64,000 nt of DNA from Marinobacterium rhizophilum (GTDB lineage Bacteria > Pseudomonadota > Gammaproteobacteria > Pseudomonadales > Balneatricaceae). Location of the stretch: assembly GCF_024397915.1 (NCBI RefSeq), contig NZ_CP073347.1:992001-1056000 (forward strand), read 5' to 3'. The notes under the pieces were generated by a model. That model was given only the letters and a program-made list of their open reading frames with translations, was not told the origin of the DNA and did not search any database. The number at the start of each line of letters is the position of its first letter. Positions within the stretch are counted from its first letter, which is position 1. Both the position numbers and the translations under genes were made by a program. Shown here in pieces: positions 42,629-50,842 of this stretch.

Positions 42629-43921
42629 TTATTGCTCCCCTTTGTTATTCACTTGCGGGCCACGTTGATACAGCCGCACGCCCTGGCGCAGTGCCGCCAG
42701 CTCTGCCTCGGTGGCGGCAGCCGTGGCTCCATGCCAAAGCCCCTGCCCGTGCACCCAGCTCATCAGCAGCTGCTGACCTTCGGCGGTAATCCAGCGCGAC
42801 AGGTAACGGCGGGTTAAACGGTATTTACCGGGTATTGCCAGGTCGGGTTCGAGCGCCGCCCAGATTTCATCCGGCTGCTGGATGGCCTGGGCCAGCAACG
42901 GCAGGTACTGCGGATCGATAGCGCCGCCTTCGGACGGGGCCTGGATACGGCGGCCGCTGGCATCCTGGAACAGCTGGTCGCTGATCAGCAGCGGCTCGCC
43001 CAGCACATCCTGGAACACCTGGTGTTTTTCCCTGGTCTTTTCCGAGCGAGAACCCTTGCCATGAAACTCCGCCACAAAGGCGTCTATATAGGCATCATCG
43101 CTCAGGCCTGGCTCCAGCAGCTGCTGCGGATTCACCTTGGTGGGTGCCGGCAAGGGGGTGTCATCGGGATGGCCAAAGGGAATGGTGCCCTGCCCGACGG
43201 GCCACTGCTTTACCTGGCGCGGGCTGTTATGGCGCAGCCAGCTTTCACCGGGGCGGTGATCAAAACCGGGATCAATACCCAAGGGGATCTGGCGCACCTC
43301 TCCTGTGCGCTTGTCGACATACTCGCGGAATTCATCCGCTGGCGCCGTATCGGGGGCTGTCTTGCCTAGGCGCTTGAGTTCGCGCTTGGATACCGGCAGC
43401 TTTTTGCACTTGCAGCCATAGCCGTTGCTGGGGCTGTGCAGGTTCCACCAGGGATCGTCGGCGGCCAGCACCAGCCGGTCCCAGGCCTTGTGCTGCGGGC
43501 GGTAGTTCTCGGCGCCGGAGTGGCGGTATTCCATATAGGGGAAGCGGGCGCGGTGCGCAGGGTCGGCCATCTGGATTTCACGGCCGGCGTTGTAGGCCTG
43601 GCGCACGTTAGTCTCGTAGATCAGGCGCGAGCGCCAGCCCCGGCTGCCCTTGTAGTCCCAGCCATGGCTGGCGACCAGCTGATCGAAACGCTCACGAAAG
43701 GCGGCCAGGGTTTCGCCCTGCTCGATGGCGGCCGCAATGGCGCTGGCGAAGCCCTCCACAATGGCCTGCCTGTTGGCGCCCGCCACCATAAAGGCATGGT
43801 CATGCTGCGCACCGTACACATCCTGCCAGCCGGTGGTGGGCAGGCCGAGCTTCTGGCTGAAGTAGCTGATGGCCTCATCGAAGGGCCGCGCGCCGATATC
43901 GGTGGTTGCACGCGGGGGCAT
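42629..43921 (-). CDS. Mu F-like minor head protein (phage head morphogenesis)
   Basis: A 430-residue protein. The N-terminal part contains the Mu F / SPP1 gp7 type core: PFDEAISYFSQKLGLPTTGWQDVYGAQHDHAFMVAGA, GWRSRLIYETNVRQAYNAGREIQM, YRHSGAENYRPQHKAWDRLVLAADDPWW, HSPSNGYGCKCKKLPVSKREL. The C-terminal part (from about residue 270) has a barnase-EndoU-like or phage-capsid extension seen in long F homologues. It works with the portal in starting head assembly and overlaps the portal stop by one base. Confidence 0.88.
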   Translation of the reverse strand: MPPRATTDIGARPFDEAISYFSQKLGLPTTGWQDVYGAQHDHAFMVAGANRQAIVEGFASAIAAAIEQGETLAAFRERFDQLVASHGWDYKGSRGWRSRLIYETNVRQAYNAGREIQMADPAHRARFPYMEYRHSGAENYRPQHKAWDRLVLAADDPWWNLHSPSNGYGCKCKKLPVSKRELKRLGKTAPDTAPADEFREYVDKRTGEVRQIPLGIDPGFDHRPGESWLRHNSPRQVKQWPVGQGTIPFGHPDDTPLPAPTKVNPQQLLEPGLSDDAYIDAFVAEFHGKGSRSEKTREKHQVFQDVLGEPLLISDQLFQDASGRRIQAPSEGGAIDPQYLPLLAQAIQQPDEIWAALEPDLAIPGKYRLTRRYLSRWITAEGQQLLMSWVHGQGLWHGATAAATEAELAALRQGVRLYQRGPQVNNKGEQ

Positions 43922-45495
43922 TAGCGGGCGTCCTGCAGCAGCTCATAGCGGCCCGCCAGACTTGCCAGGGTAAGCGCCTGGCCCATGGCCTCGGTGAGCG
44001 CGGCGGCGTCCAGGTCCAGCGCCAGCAGCCCGGCCTGCAACGCTTCCAGGCTGTCGGCGGACTCCACCAGGGCACGAATCTGATCCAGCCAGCCGGACAC
44101 CGCATCGCCTGCGGCACCGTGCAGCTGCTCGCTTAGCTGGCCGGCGGTATCCTTTTCATCACCGGCCTTCAGCGCTGCGAGGCTGGCGTTGCTTTTTTCA
44201 GGTTCAGGCGCGGGTGCAGGCGCTTGGGTGGCCAGCGCCAGCACGGCCTCGCCTTTCTGCGCCTGGGGGATGCGGGTTTTCTCGTGTACCCAGTTCACCG
44301 GGATCTGCACGCCCAGCTCAACCAGGCCTTTCAGCGGGCCGGAAAACTGCGCCAGGTCTTCGGGCTCGTTAAGATCAAACACCAGTAGTGGCGTGCGCCG
44401 TGGGGATCTGTAGCTTTTGCCGTTGAGCATGTACAGCGGCAGCACCAGGTCACGGGTGAGCGTATTGCCGAGGCTCTTGAGGTCGGAATCGCGGATCTCC
44501 TGGCGCACCTCGTTATGCACGTTGCCGAGTGCATTGGTGGAGCTTTTGCCATCGGCCTGGCTGGTGAGGGTGCCGCCGAGAATCGCCTTGCTCTGGCTCT
44601 TCTCGCACCAGTTGATCATGGCCATGAAGGGATCGCTGGCGCCGTCGGCGGCTTTTTCGAACTCGATATCCATGCCCCGGGGGATGATGCCGCCGGCATT
44701 GTGGCCGATGCTCATCACGGCGCGCAGCAGGGTCATCTTCTCGCGCTCGCTGGCACCGGCCGGGTATTTGCCCAGGCGCAGCGGCAGGCCGTAGATCTCC
44801 AGGAACTCGGCCAGATCGCGCACGCTGTAGTTCTTGAACAGGAAGGGCCAGGCCAGCACGCGGGCCAGGGCACGGCGCGACAGGTAGCCGGACTTCACCC
44901 GCGCCTGGTGGCTGATCCAGCTGAAGGGCCGCAGCTCCATGCCCTCATGGCTGCCATCGCGCAGGCGCAGTTCGTTGCGCCGGTCCGGGTGGGCCTGGAA
45001 CCAGCCGGGGTCGCGGTACTCGGTGGCGGTGACAAAGTGGGTGTTGTCGGCAAAGTCCCAGGACAGCTCCAGATTGGCGAAGCCCTTGAGGATGGCATCG
45101 CCGCAATCGAAGATGCAGTCGTCCAGCCAGGTAGCCGAGCGCAGCAGCTCCTCGATCTGCTCGGCATCGCGCTGTTCCTCTGCGCTGGCGCCCGGCGGCG
45201 GCTCGATGTTCCAGTCCGGCCCCTGCCAGGCCAGGCGGCGCTTGCCCAGCTCGCTCTGGATGTGGGCGTCTTTCTCTTCCATGTCTTCGGCCAGCTCGCA
45301 CTGGCCGATCAGATCGCCCTGCTCGGCATCGCGCAAAATACCTGCGAGCCTGGCCGGTGTGAGCCCACTGGACGGGTGATCGGCATAGTGGCGGTGCAGC
45401 TGCGCCAGCTTTGCCTCGGTTTCGGTCTGTGGTTCGGCCAGCTCGCCCAGGTCAAAGGGGCGGCCGTTGATATCCAGAATGCTGCTGTGAGCCAT
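43921..45495 (-). CDS. Portal protein (DUF935, Mu Gp29 type)
   Basis: A 524-residue DUF935 protein: ARLAGILRDAEQGDLIGQCELAEDMEEKDAHIQSELGKRRLAWQG, FDCGDAILKGFANLELSW, HQARVKSGYLSRRALARVLAWPFLFKNYSVRDLAEFLEIYGLPLRLGKYP, NALGNVHNEVRQEIRDSDLKSLG. These are typical of Mu-like portals, which form the dodecameric DNA channel of the head. The C-terminal 100 residues are alanine and glutamine rich. It overlaps the terminase stop by one base. Confidence 0.93.
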   Translation of the reverse strand: MAHSSILDINGRPFDLGELAEPQTETEAKLAQLHRHYADHPSSGLTPARLAGILRDAEQGDLIGQCELAEDMEEKDAHIQSELGKRRLAWQGPDWNIEPPPGASAEEQRDAEQIEELLRSATWLDDCIFDCGDAILKGFANLELSWDFADNTHFVTATEYRDPGWFQAHPDRRNELRLRDGSHEGMELRPFSWISHQARVKSGYLSRRALARVLAWPFLFKNYSVRDLAEFLEIYGLPLRLGKYPAGASEREKMTLLRAVMSIGHNAGGIIPRGMDIEFEKAADGASDPFMAMINWCEKSQSKAILGGTLTSQADGKSSTNALGNVHNEVRQEIRDSDLKSLGNTLTRDLVLPLYMLNGKSYRSPRRTPLLVFDLNEPEDLAQFSGPLKGLVELGVQIPVNWVHEKTRIPQAQKGEAVLALATQAPAPAPEPEKSNASLAALKAGDEKDTAGQLSEQLHGAAGDAVSGWLDQIRALVESADSLEALQAGLLALDLDAAALTEAMGQALTLASLAGRYELLQDAR

Positions 45496-47066
45496 TACCA
45501 GGTGCCTCGTTGAAAACTGTTTAAGTAGTCGTCGCTATCATCATCGGGCTCGCCCTTGCCCGGCAGCGCGGTGAACTCGATGGCGCTGCCTTCCATATAA
45601 CTAGCGCGTACCGCCATGCACATGGCCACGGCCGCATCGCCGTGGCGCTGCTGGCCATCGGTTCCCTTGCCGCTGCCCTTCTCGATCACCGGCACGCCTT
45701 TAACTACCTGGATCTTGCGCAGGTCATTCAGCACATCGGTGGTCTTGGGGATCTCGATATCGGCGTCTTCGAACTTGGCCTTGAACTTGGGCATCCACTC
45801 GCGGTACCAGGGCAGGTTCAGCTGCACCTGGTCCACCAGATCGGTGCCGAACTGCAGTGCCGCCGCTTCCGCCAGGTAACCGCCGTTGCCGGTGGCATCG
45901 AAGGCCGCACCGGTGAGCCGTGGCAGGCGGCGCAGGATATAGAACATGAACTGCTTCTGGCTTTCATAGGGGCAGTTGCGCAGCTCCAGCAGGAACGGGA
46001 AACGCAGCCGGGTATCCGGCAGGATGATCAGCGGGGCGAACACCGACAGGTCGCCCTTGCGCGCAAAATCCTCACCAAAGGCATGGGAGTGGTCCGGGCT
46101 CAGCGCTTCCAACAGCGGATTCAGGTGGGCCTCGCACCAGTCGTCAATCTCCGCCAGGCGCTGCTGATCGGACCAGAGCATGAAGCCCTGGGGCGCCTCG
46201 AAGTGCAGCACTGGAATATCAGCCCGCTGCGCCCGCTCGATCAGGCTGCGGTTGATATAGGCACCGCCGCCCTGCTTGGGTACACAGCCGTATTCCTCCA
46301 GGGCATCTTCTTCGGTGGCGGTGTCTTTGAGCAGGCCCGCCTGCCACTCGTCCTCGGCTTCCTGGCTCCAGGGCTTGCGGGTGATCTGGCAGATGCGCTG
46401 GTACAGACCCTGGGTGCAGGCATCGTCCAGGGTGATGGTGTGAATGCTGTAGCGTTTGCGGCCGGCCAGGCTGTCCTGGATGAGCTGGTTAAACAGATTA
46501 TCAACGCCGTTGTGGGTGCTGATCAGGCGCACCCGCGAGCCCCACATGGTGAGTGCCAGCGCTGCTTTCAGTACCTCGGCCAGGCGATCGTGGAAGGCCG
46601 CTTCATCGATGGTGACGTTGCCCTGCATGCCGCGCAGGTTGCTGGGGTTGGAGCTGAGCGCCTGTACCTTGAAGCCCGACGCAAAGTAGACAACGAAGGT
46701 TAGAATGTCCTTGTCGTCTTCGTGCAGCACCTCTTCCTGGATCTCGCCGGCGGCCCGGTCGAATGCCTTGGCCCACATGGCGGCGGCCTCTATGAACTCC
46801 CGCGCCATCTCCTTGTTGCTGCCCACATAGAAGTGGTTGCAGCCGCCTTCGTTCCTGGCGGTGGCGGCACAGAGGGTGGCGTCGGCCGCTTCTGCCCAGG
46901 TGAGCCCGGTGCGGCGCGATTTCTGAGCGATCTTCAGCGCCGACGTATCGGCGATCCAGCGCTTCTGGTAGCCCAGTAATACCTCGCCGGCATCGAACTG
47001 CTGCAGATCCTGCAGGTTGCTGGCGGCAATGGCGCCCAGCGGCTGGTCGGTGATGGGGGCGTTCAT
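45495..47066 (-). CDS. Large terminase subunit (Mu Gp28 type)
   Basis: A 523-residue packaging motor. The ATPase domain has a Walker A variant in KSRRTGLTW (residues 49-57) and Walker B in VTIDEAAFHDRL (149-160). The nuclease domain follows with FARKGDLSVFAPLI, AFDATGNGGYLAEAAA and a late DGQQRHGDAAVAMCMA, whose D residues bind metal. It is the headful-packaging terminase of Mu-like phages and pairs with the Gp27-like small subunit directly upstream. Confidence 0.94.
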   Translation of the reverse strand: MNAPITDQPLGAIAASNLQDLQQFDAGEVLLGYQKRWIADTSALKIAQKSRRTGLTWAEAADATLCAATARNEGGCNHFYVGSNKEMAREFIEAAAMWAKAFDRAAGEIQEEVLHEDDKDILTFVVYFASGFKVQALSSNPSNLRGMQGNVTIDEAAFHDRLAEVLKAALALTMWGSRVRLISTHNGVDNLFNQLIQDSLAGRKRYSIHTITLDDACTQGLYQRICQITRKPWSQEAEDEWQAGLLKDTATEEDALEEYGCVPKQGGGAYINRSLIERAQRADIPVLHFEAPQGFMLWSDQQRLAEIDDWCEAHLNPLLEALSPDHSHAFGEDFARKGDLSVFAPLIILPDTRLRFPFLLELRNCPYESQKQFMFYILRRLPRLTGAAFDATGNGGYLAEAAALQFGTDLVDQVQLNLPWYREWMPKFKAKFEDADIEIPKTTDVLNDLRKIQVVKGVPVIEKGSGKGTDGQQRHGDAAVAMCMAVRASYMEGSAIEFTALPGKGEPDDDSDDYLNSFQRGTW

Positions 47067-47614
47067 CAGGCAATCCCCAGGATCTGCTTCTTGATGTCAG
47101 CCACGCCGGCGGCGGTGAGGCCGGCCGCCTTGGCCAGGGCGCCGGCGGTTTCGGCGGCTTCTTCGGTGGCCAGGCGGCGGATCTCGCGCTCGCGCTTCTC
47201 GTTGACGCTGCTGGCTTCTTCCAGGTGCTTGATGGCCAGGGCCAGCTCTTTGAGCAGCTTGGGCGGTATGGGGTCGTCGCCTTCGCTCATGGTGAGGGCG
47301 GTTTCGAACGCCATGGTGCGGGTGAACTCGTTGAGCATGGCGCCGACCTTGCCCTGGGGCTGATTGCCCAGCTTGCCGATCCACATGTCCGCGATCTGGC
47401 GGGACTGACGCATCTTCTCGCCGATCTGGTCCATGCGCTGGCTGTAGCGGTTGACGGCGCTCTTGCTGACGCGGATCGGGTGGCCTTCCTCGCTCAGCAG
47501 CTGGTTGACCCGCTGGGCGGTTTCCAGCTGGGTGACGGCCGGGTCACGCAGCAGTTCGTGCAGGGCGTCGCGGATATCGTCGGGCAGCTGGTCGATGCTG
47601 CTGGCGCGGGCCAT
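47066..47614 (-). CDS. DUF3486 (Mu Gp27-like), probable small terminase subunit
   Basis: A 182-residue helical protein from the ATG at 47614, with GGAG seven bases upstream: IDQLPDDIRDALHELLRDPAVTQLETAQRVNQLL, VSKSAVNRYSQRMDQIGEKMRQSRQ. The helix-turn-helix-like start fits DNA recognition by the small terminase. A frame extension of 20 codons upstream overlaps the previous gene and was not chosen. Its stop overlaps the large terminase start. Confidence 0.88.
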   Translation of the reverse strand: MARASSIDQLPDDIRDALHELLRDPAVTQLETAQRVNQLLSEEGHPIRVSKSAVNRYSQRMDQIGEKMRQSRQIADMWIGKLGNQPQGKVGAMLNEFTRTMAFETALTMSEGDDPIPPKLLKELALAIKHLEEASSVNEKREREIRRLATEEAAETAGALAKAAGLTAAGVADIKKQILGIA

Positions 47615-47615
47615 C

Positions 47616-47912
47616 TCAGGCTCCCGGCCCGGGGCGCTTGACGCCCGGTACCACGGCCTTGCCCTGGGCGACATCGAGGCCGCGCTGGGTCAGGGTGACG
47701 ATCAGCACGCTGTTGATCGGCTCACACTTGAGCAGATCCTGTTCGGCCAGCCAGTGCAGCTCGGTGTGCAGCTTGTCGCGGCTGACCGAGTGGCCGTACA
47801 GCTCGATGCCCTGCTGCAGGATGCTGGAGTTCACACGGTAGTCGGCATCCTCTGCCAGCAGTCGCAGGATCACCAGGCGGCGATCCTCTTGTTCAAACGT
47901 ATCAAACGCCAT
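47616..47912 (-). CDS. Mu Gp26-like winged-helix protein
   Basis: A 98-residue protein: RRLVILRLLAEDADYRVNSSILQQGIELYGHSVSRDKLHTELHWLAEQDLL, a winged-helix pattern resembling ArsR-type regulators. Proteins like it sit at this place before the small terminase in Mu-like phages. GGAGC lies upstream of the ATG. A role in DNA packaging or late regulation is possible but unproven. Confidence 0.8.
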   Translation of the reverse strand: MAFDTFEQEDRRLVILRLLAEDADYRVNSSILQQGIELYGHSVSRDKLHTELHWLAEQDLLKCEPINSVLIVTLTQRGLDVAQGKAVVPGVKRPGPGA

Positions 47913-47926
47913 GGCAGTCGCTCCTT

Positions 47927-48223
47927 CTAGGCCTTGCTGTTCATCAGGTAATCGTGGATGCGGTCCAGCGTGCTGGTGACGCGGTTGAGCGTGCTCTGCA
48001 CGCCGGATACCTCGGCCTGCAGCTTGGCAAAGTCGTCGTGGGTAGGGGTGTGGCGCAGGCCCTCTTCGGCGCGGGTGAGGCGCTGTTCCTGCAGTTCCTG
48101 GCGTTCGCCCAGCTTCTGGATCAGCCGGCGGTTATCGGAGCGGCCCCGGTCGATCCAGACAAAGATCATTACGCCCAGGGTCACGATCCACTGCACCACA
48201 TCGAGCCAGAATTTAGCGTCCAT
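47927..48223 (-). CDS. DUF2730 membrane coiled-coil protein (Mu Gp25-like)
   Basis: A 98-residue protein: one transmembrane helix (residues 6-23, WLDVVQWIVTLGVMIFVW), then a charged coiled coil (LIQKLGERQELQEQRLTRAEEGL, LQAEVSGVQSTLNRVTSTLDRIHDYL). This is the DUF2730 family of Mu-like phages, probably linked to lysis or spanin-like roles. It overlaps the end of the zinc-finger gene. Confidence 0.85.
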   Translation of the reverse strand: MDAKFWLDVVQWIVTLGVMIFVWIDRGRSDNRRLIQKLGERQELQEQRLTRAEEGLRHTPTHDDFAKLQAEVSGVQSTLNRVTSTLDRIHDYLMNSKA

Positions 48224-48443
48224 GCTTGCGCTCCGTTATGCCCTGGCAATGAAAGCAGCGGGCGGCATTGGGCTTGGCGGCCAGCCTGGCGGGCTGCACG
48301 GGCTCGTCGCAGTCGATGCAGAGCACCCGGCCGTCTACCACCGTTTGCGGCGGTTCGGGGCGCAGCCTTGCGGTGTGGGCCTGGTGCGCGGCCTGGGTGT
48401 TTTGCTGCTCACGCTCCTGGGCGCTGTCGTAAAGGTCGGGCAT
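48213..48443 (-). CDS. TraR/DksA-type zinc-finger protein
   Basis: A 76-residue protein: MPDLYDSAQEREQQNTQAAHQAHTARL, then LCIDCDEPVQPARLAAKPNAARCFHCQGITER. CxxC-N17-CxxC is the C4 zinc finger of the TraR/DksA family, whose short phage members bind RNA polymerase in its secondary channel and alter transcription. AAGGAA lies six bases before the ATG, and it overlaps the holin stop region by a few bases. It could adjust host transcription during late growth. Confidence 0.88.
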   Translation of the reverse strand: MPDLYDSAQEREQQNTQAAHQAHTARLRPEPPQTVVDGRVLCIDCDEPVQPARLAAKPNAARCFHCQGITERKHGR

Positions 48444-48445
48444 TG

Positions 48446-48856
48446 TTATTCCTTGCGCAGGGCTTGCATCAGGCTGGGGGCGGTTTTCTCGACACTGCGG
48501 CCCACCACATAGCCACCCAGGCCGATCTGCAGCAGCGTCCAGGCTTCGTCGGACAGGCGAAACGCCGTCCATCCCATGGTGTCGAGCACTACCAGCAGCA
48601 GGAAGGTGAGCATGGTGATCGGCCGCCAGCTGCGCTGCAGCCAACTCTGACCCTGGGCCTCGGCAATAATCACCGAACTCTTGGCCGCCAGCAGTTTGGA
48701 TTCGTACTCAATCAGGGTCTGGCTGAGTTCGGACTGCAGGCCAAAGAGCGCGGCCTTGGCCTGCAGGCGCTCTGCATCCGAGGTGTGGAGTTTGTCCACC
48801 ATTTCGGTGACCGGGGTGACCAGCGCGGTAATTGCGGACCAAATCGGATTTGCCAT
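48446..48856 (-). CDS. 3TM-type holin
   Basis: A 136-residue protein: MANPIWSAITALVTPVTEMVDKLHTSDAERLQAKAALFGLQSELSQTLIEYESKLLAAKSSVIIAEAQGQSWLQRSWRP followed by hydrophobic helices ITMLTFLLLVVLDTMGW and LLQIGLGGYVVG. This is the family of phage holins with an amphipathic N-terminus and C-terminal membrane helices. AGGAGG lies six bases before the chosen ATG; an ATG one codon earlier is possible. It should time release of the GH108 endolysin encoded just upstream. Confidence 0.85.
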   Translation of the reverse strand: MANPIWSAITALVTPVTEMVDKLHTSDAERLQAKAALFGLQSELSQTLIEYESKLLAAKSSVIIAEAQGQSWLQRSWRPITMLTFLLLVVLDTMGWTAFRLSDEAWTLLQIGLGGYVVGRSVEKTAPSLMQALRKE

Positions 48857-48858
48857 CA

Positions 48859-49017
48859 TCAACCTCCTACCAGGCTGCACAGATAGAGCACGGCGCCCGC
48901 GACAACCGCTGTGCCACCCACGTGCAGACCTTCCTTCTCCCTGCGCACAGCGCCCACCACGCAGGTCAACAGCCCGCCCGCGACAATGAAGCCGGCAATG
49001 ATTTCCAGCGGGCTCAT
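48859..49017 (-). CDS. Small two-helix membrane protein of the lysis block
   Basis: A 52-residue protein (MSPLEIIAGFIVAGGLLTCVVGAV, then EKEGLHVGGTAVVAGAVLYLCSLVGG) with two hydrophobic helices and a short charged loop. It lies between the endolysin and the 3TM holin and may act as a second holin, antiholin or pinholin. The ATG at 49017 is chosen over a long in-frame extension that overlaps the endolysin gene. Confidence 0.7.
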   Translation of the reverse strand: MSPLEIIAGFIVAGGLLTCVVGAVRREKEGLHVGGTAVVAGAVLYLCSLVGG

Positions 49018-49019
49018 GG

Positions 49020-49514
49020 TTAAAGACTCAGCGCGAAGCGCTGCAGCAGGAATAACCGGCGATGCCAGCCACGGATAAAGGTCAGCTGGCTGGCGTCGTC
49101 GATACACAGCTGGGTGTAGTAGCGGGCACGGTAACTGAGGAAGTCGGCCAGGCGGTCGTTGTCGACATACTGGGCCTTGGCCAGCGTCTTGGGTCCGATG
49201 ATACCGTCGGCATAGGCACCGATGGCCTGCTGTAGAAAACGGATCGCGTCTTTGGGGGCGTGCTGCACGGCGGCATCAAACACCAGCACAGCCAGGGTGC
49301 CGGGCAGTTCGTCGCAGCGGCAGGCATCCCAGTAGCGTTCGCGGTAACGCGCGATGGCCTGCTCGCGAGTTGGCGGCCAGTCCATGTCCTGGTTCCAGCG
49401 GCGCGCCAGGCCGTACCAGGTATCCCCGCCCTTATCGGCAGCATCGTTGCTGTGCTCGCCCTCGATGTCGGGACCCAGCAACCAGTTGACGGCGGGTTCG
49501 AAATAAGCGGCCAT
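49020..49514 (-). CDS. GH108-family endolysin (N-acetylmuramidase)
   Basis: A 164-residue lysozyme. EGEHSNDAADKGGDTWYGLARR (residues 18-39) is the GH108 active-site region with catalytic E18. A peptidoglycan-binding-like C-terminal part follows (FLQQAIGAYADGIIGPKTLAKA). It cleaves the glycan strand of peptidoglycan. There is no signal peptide, so export depends on the holin. The ATG is preceded by GGGGA and six T; the GGGGA is inside the 3' arm of a long hairpin (49519-49567), which could silence translation until late infection. Confidence 0.92.
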   Translation of the reverse strand: MAAYFEPAVNWLLGPDIEGEHSNDAADKGGDTWYGLARRWNQDMDWPPTREQAIARYRERYWDACRCDELPGTLAVLVFDAAVQHAPKDAIRFLQQAIGAYADGIIGPKTLAKAQYVDNDRLADFLSYRARYYTQLCIDDASQLTFIRGWHRRLFLLQRFALSL

Positions 49515-49518
49515 AAAA

Positions 49519-49567
49519 AATCCCCGGTCTGAAGTTCATAGCGTTGAACTTCAGTGTGCCGGGGATT
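49519..49567 (-). promoter_or_regulatory. Long hairpin ending in TTTTTT before the endolysin ATG
   Basis: AATCCCCGG pairs with CCGGGGATT, and inside it CTGAAGTTC pairs with GAACTTCAG. On the minus strand the stem is followed by TTTTTT and then the ATG. It has the form of a rho-independent terminator, and its 3' arm also contains the only Shine-Dalgarno-like GGGGA of the endolysin. It may both end upstream transcripts and mask translation. Confidence 0.7.
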
Positions 49568-49576
49568 GAGGGGGGC

Positions 49577-49598
49577 GTGGTTTAACGTGGGTTGGAGG
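49577..49598 (-). repeat. 22-bp shared box, copy at the endolysin gene
   Basis: Identical in all 22 bases to 40191-40212. Here TTGAATACAG follows after three bases. It is placed just 5' of the endolysin hairpin and next to the DUF3800 cargo gene. It could be a late promoter element, an activator site or a recombination junction. Confidence 0.7.
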
Positions 49599-49719
49599 AT
49601 GTTGAATACAGGTCCGTTGCAGCATGACTGGAAAGTGCAACAGTGTCTGGCGGTACAGTAACGCAGTGGTACTATGAAGCTCTAACCCTGAATAGCCCGA
49701 TGAATAAGGACACTCATAG

Positions 49720-50535
49720 ATGGGAGCGACATCGACCTTTCATCTGTACATTGATGACACGGGAACCCGTTGCCCAGATCGAAAAACGACGGTCACTCGC
49801 TCTGATGGTATGGATCACTTCGCGTTTGGTGGATACCTTGTTGCTGCAGAAGACATCGATCATATCGATCAGCAGCACGCGCAACTGGTAACCGATTTCG
49901 GCCTCACTGGGCCTCTTCATTCAACGAAAATAAGAGGTAAGAAAGGAGCCTTCAGCTGGCTTAGGTGTGAGGACGATAGGTCCCGGGCTTTCTATGAACA
50001 GCTAAACCAGTTCGTTATTACCGCACCCATAGTTGCCACCGGATGTGTTGTGGACCGCCCAGGCTATGTCGCACGTTACCTAGAAAGGTATGACAACAAA
50101 AAATGGATGCTATGCAAGAGTGCCTACAGCATTCTAATTGAGCGTGCAGCCAAATACGCGAAGAAGCATGACCGAAAACTTGCTGTTTATGTCGAGGCGA
50201 CTGGAAAGCGGGAGGATGCGTTGCTGAAGCAATATCATGTGGACATTGTCGACAATGGCTTACCGTTCAACCCTGCCACATCGGGAATCTACGCGCCGCT
50301 CGAACCAGCAGACTTCAAGAGCATTCTACTCAAGACCCCCAAGTTCGTAAAAAAAGATAGTGGCAGAATGCAGCTGGCGGACTTAGTTGCGTACGCGGTT
50401 GCAAAAGGCCAGTACGACTCAAGTTACCGGGCCTATGAAGAGCTGCGCAAACATAGCCGCCTGATTGACAACGTCCTGGAAGACGAAGAAGCAATCCGTG
50501 CTGTAGGCATCAAGCGGTACTGCTTTGACAACTGA
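49720..50535 (+). CDS. DUF3800-family protein (prophage cargo on the opposite strand)
   Basis: A 271-residue protein. The N-terminal FHLYIDDTGTR (residues 7-17) has the D-rich first strand of DUF3800. LHSTKIRGKKGAFSW and a central VYVEATGKREDALLKQYH follow, and the C-terminal GRMQLADLVAYAVAKG is the family's closing motif. The predicted fold is RNase H-like with acidic residues, suggesting nucleic-acid or nucleotide processing; no activity is established. AGGA lies about ten bases before the ATG. It is the only plus-strand gene within the late region, has lower G+C than its neighbours, and is bracketed by the endolysin hairpin and a terminator. This is the layout of a moron gene, perhaps for exclusion or defence. 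Confidence 0.8.
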   Translation: MGATSTFHLYIDDTGTRCPDRKTTVTRSDGMDHFAFGGYLVAAEDIDHIDQQHAQLVTDFGLTGPLHSTKIRGKKGAFSWLRCEDDRSRAFYEQLNQFVITAPIVATGCVVDRPGYVARYLERYDNKKWMLCKSAYSILIERAAKYAKKHDRKLAVYVEATGKREDALLKQYHVDIVDNGLPFNPATSGIYAPLEPADFKSILLKTPKFVKKDSGRMQLADLVAYAVAKGQYDSSYRAYEELRKHSRLIDNVLEDEEAIRAVGIKRYCFDN

Positions 50536-50842
50536 CAAACGCCATAAGGGTTATTACCAGCAAAAGAAAAGGGGACGCCAGGCAAGCTCACCCGACATCC
50601 CCCGTCCCCGCCGTCTTTGACGACGCGCGATCTCAATTGATCATGGTGCACATTATTGGCATTTTTTGCAGGATAACCAATAGTTTTTTGCTATATGCAA
50701 CAAAAGTAAAATTAGTCGCCGCCACCAAACACAACATATTGCGCCCCTTGATGATCACTTAGCACTATATGTAGATTTATTAGACTTTAGTCTAGTGTCT
50801 TGCGGATTACGCATAACCTGTATCCGAGTCAACTCCCACCTC
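50536..50842. other. AT-rich regulatory spacer between DUF3800 and mor
   Basis: No gene. It holds a minus-strand terminator (50562-50609) and a perfect dyad TAGACT-TT-AGTCTA (50781-50794). On the minus strand TATAGT lies about 20 bases beyond the dyad, so a Mor-activated promoter is possible here. The rest is AT-rich with several TTTT and AAAA runs. Confidence 0.5.
50562..50609 (-). terminator. Probable terminator of the early/middle operon
   Basis: On the minus strand CGGGGAC-type bases (plus CGTCCCC, 50603-50609) pair with plus GGGGACG (50571-50577), then TTTTCTTTT follows. It lies downstream of mor and just beyond the DUF3800 stop, and would keep early transcripts out of the cargo gene. 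Confidence 0.55.
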
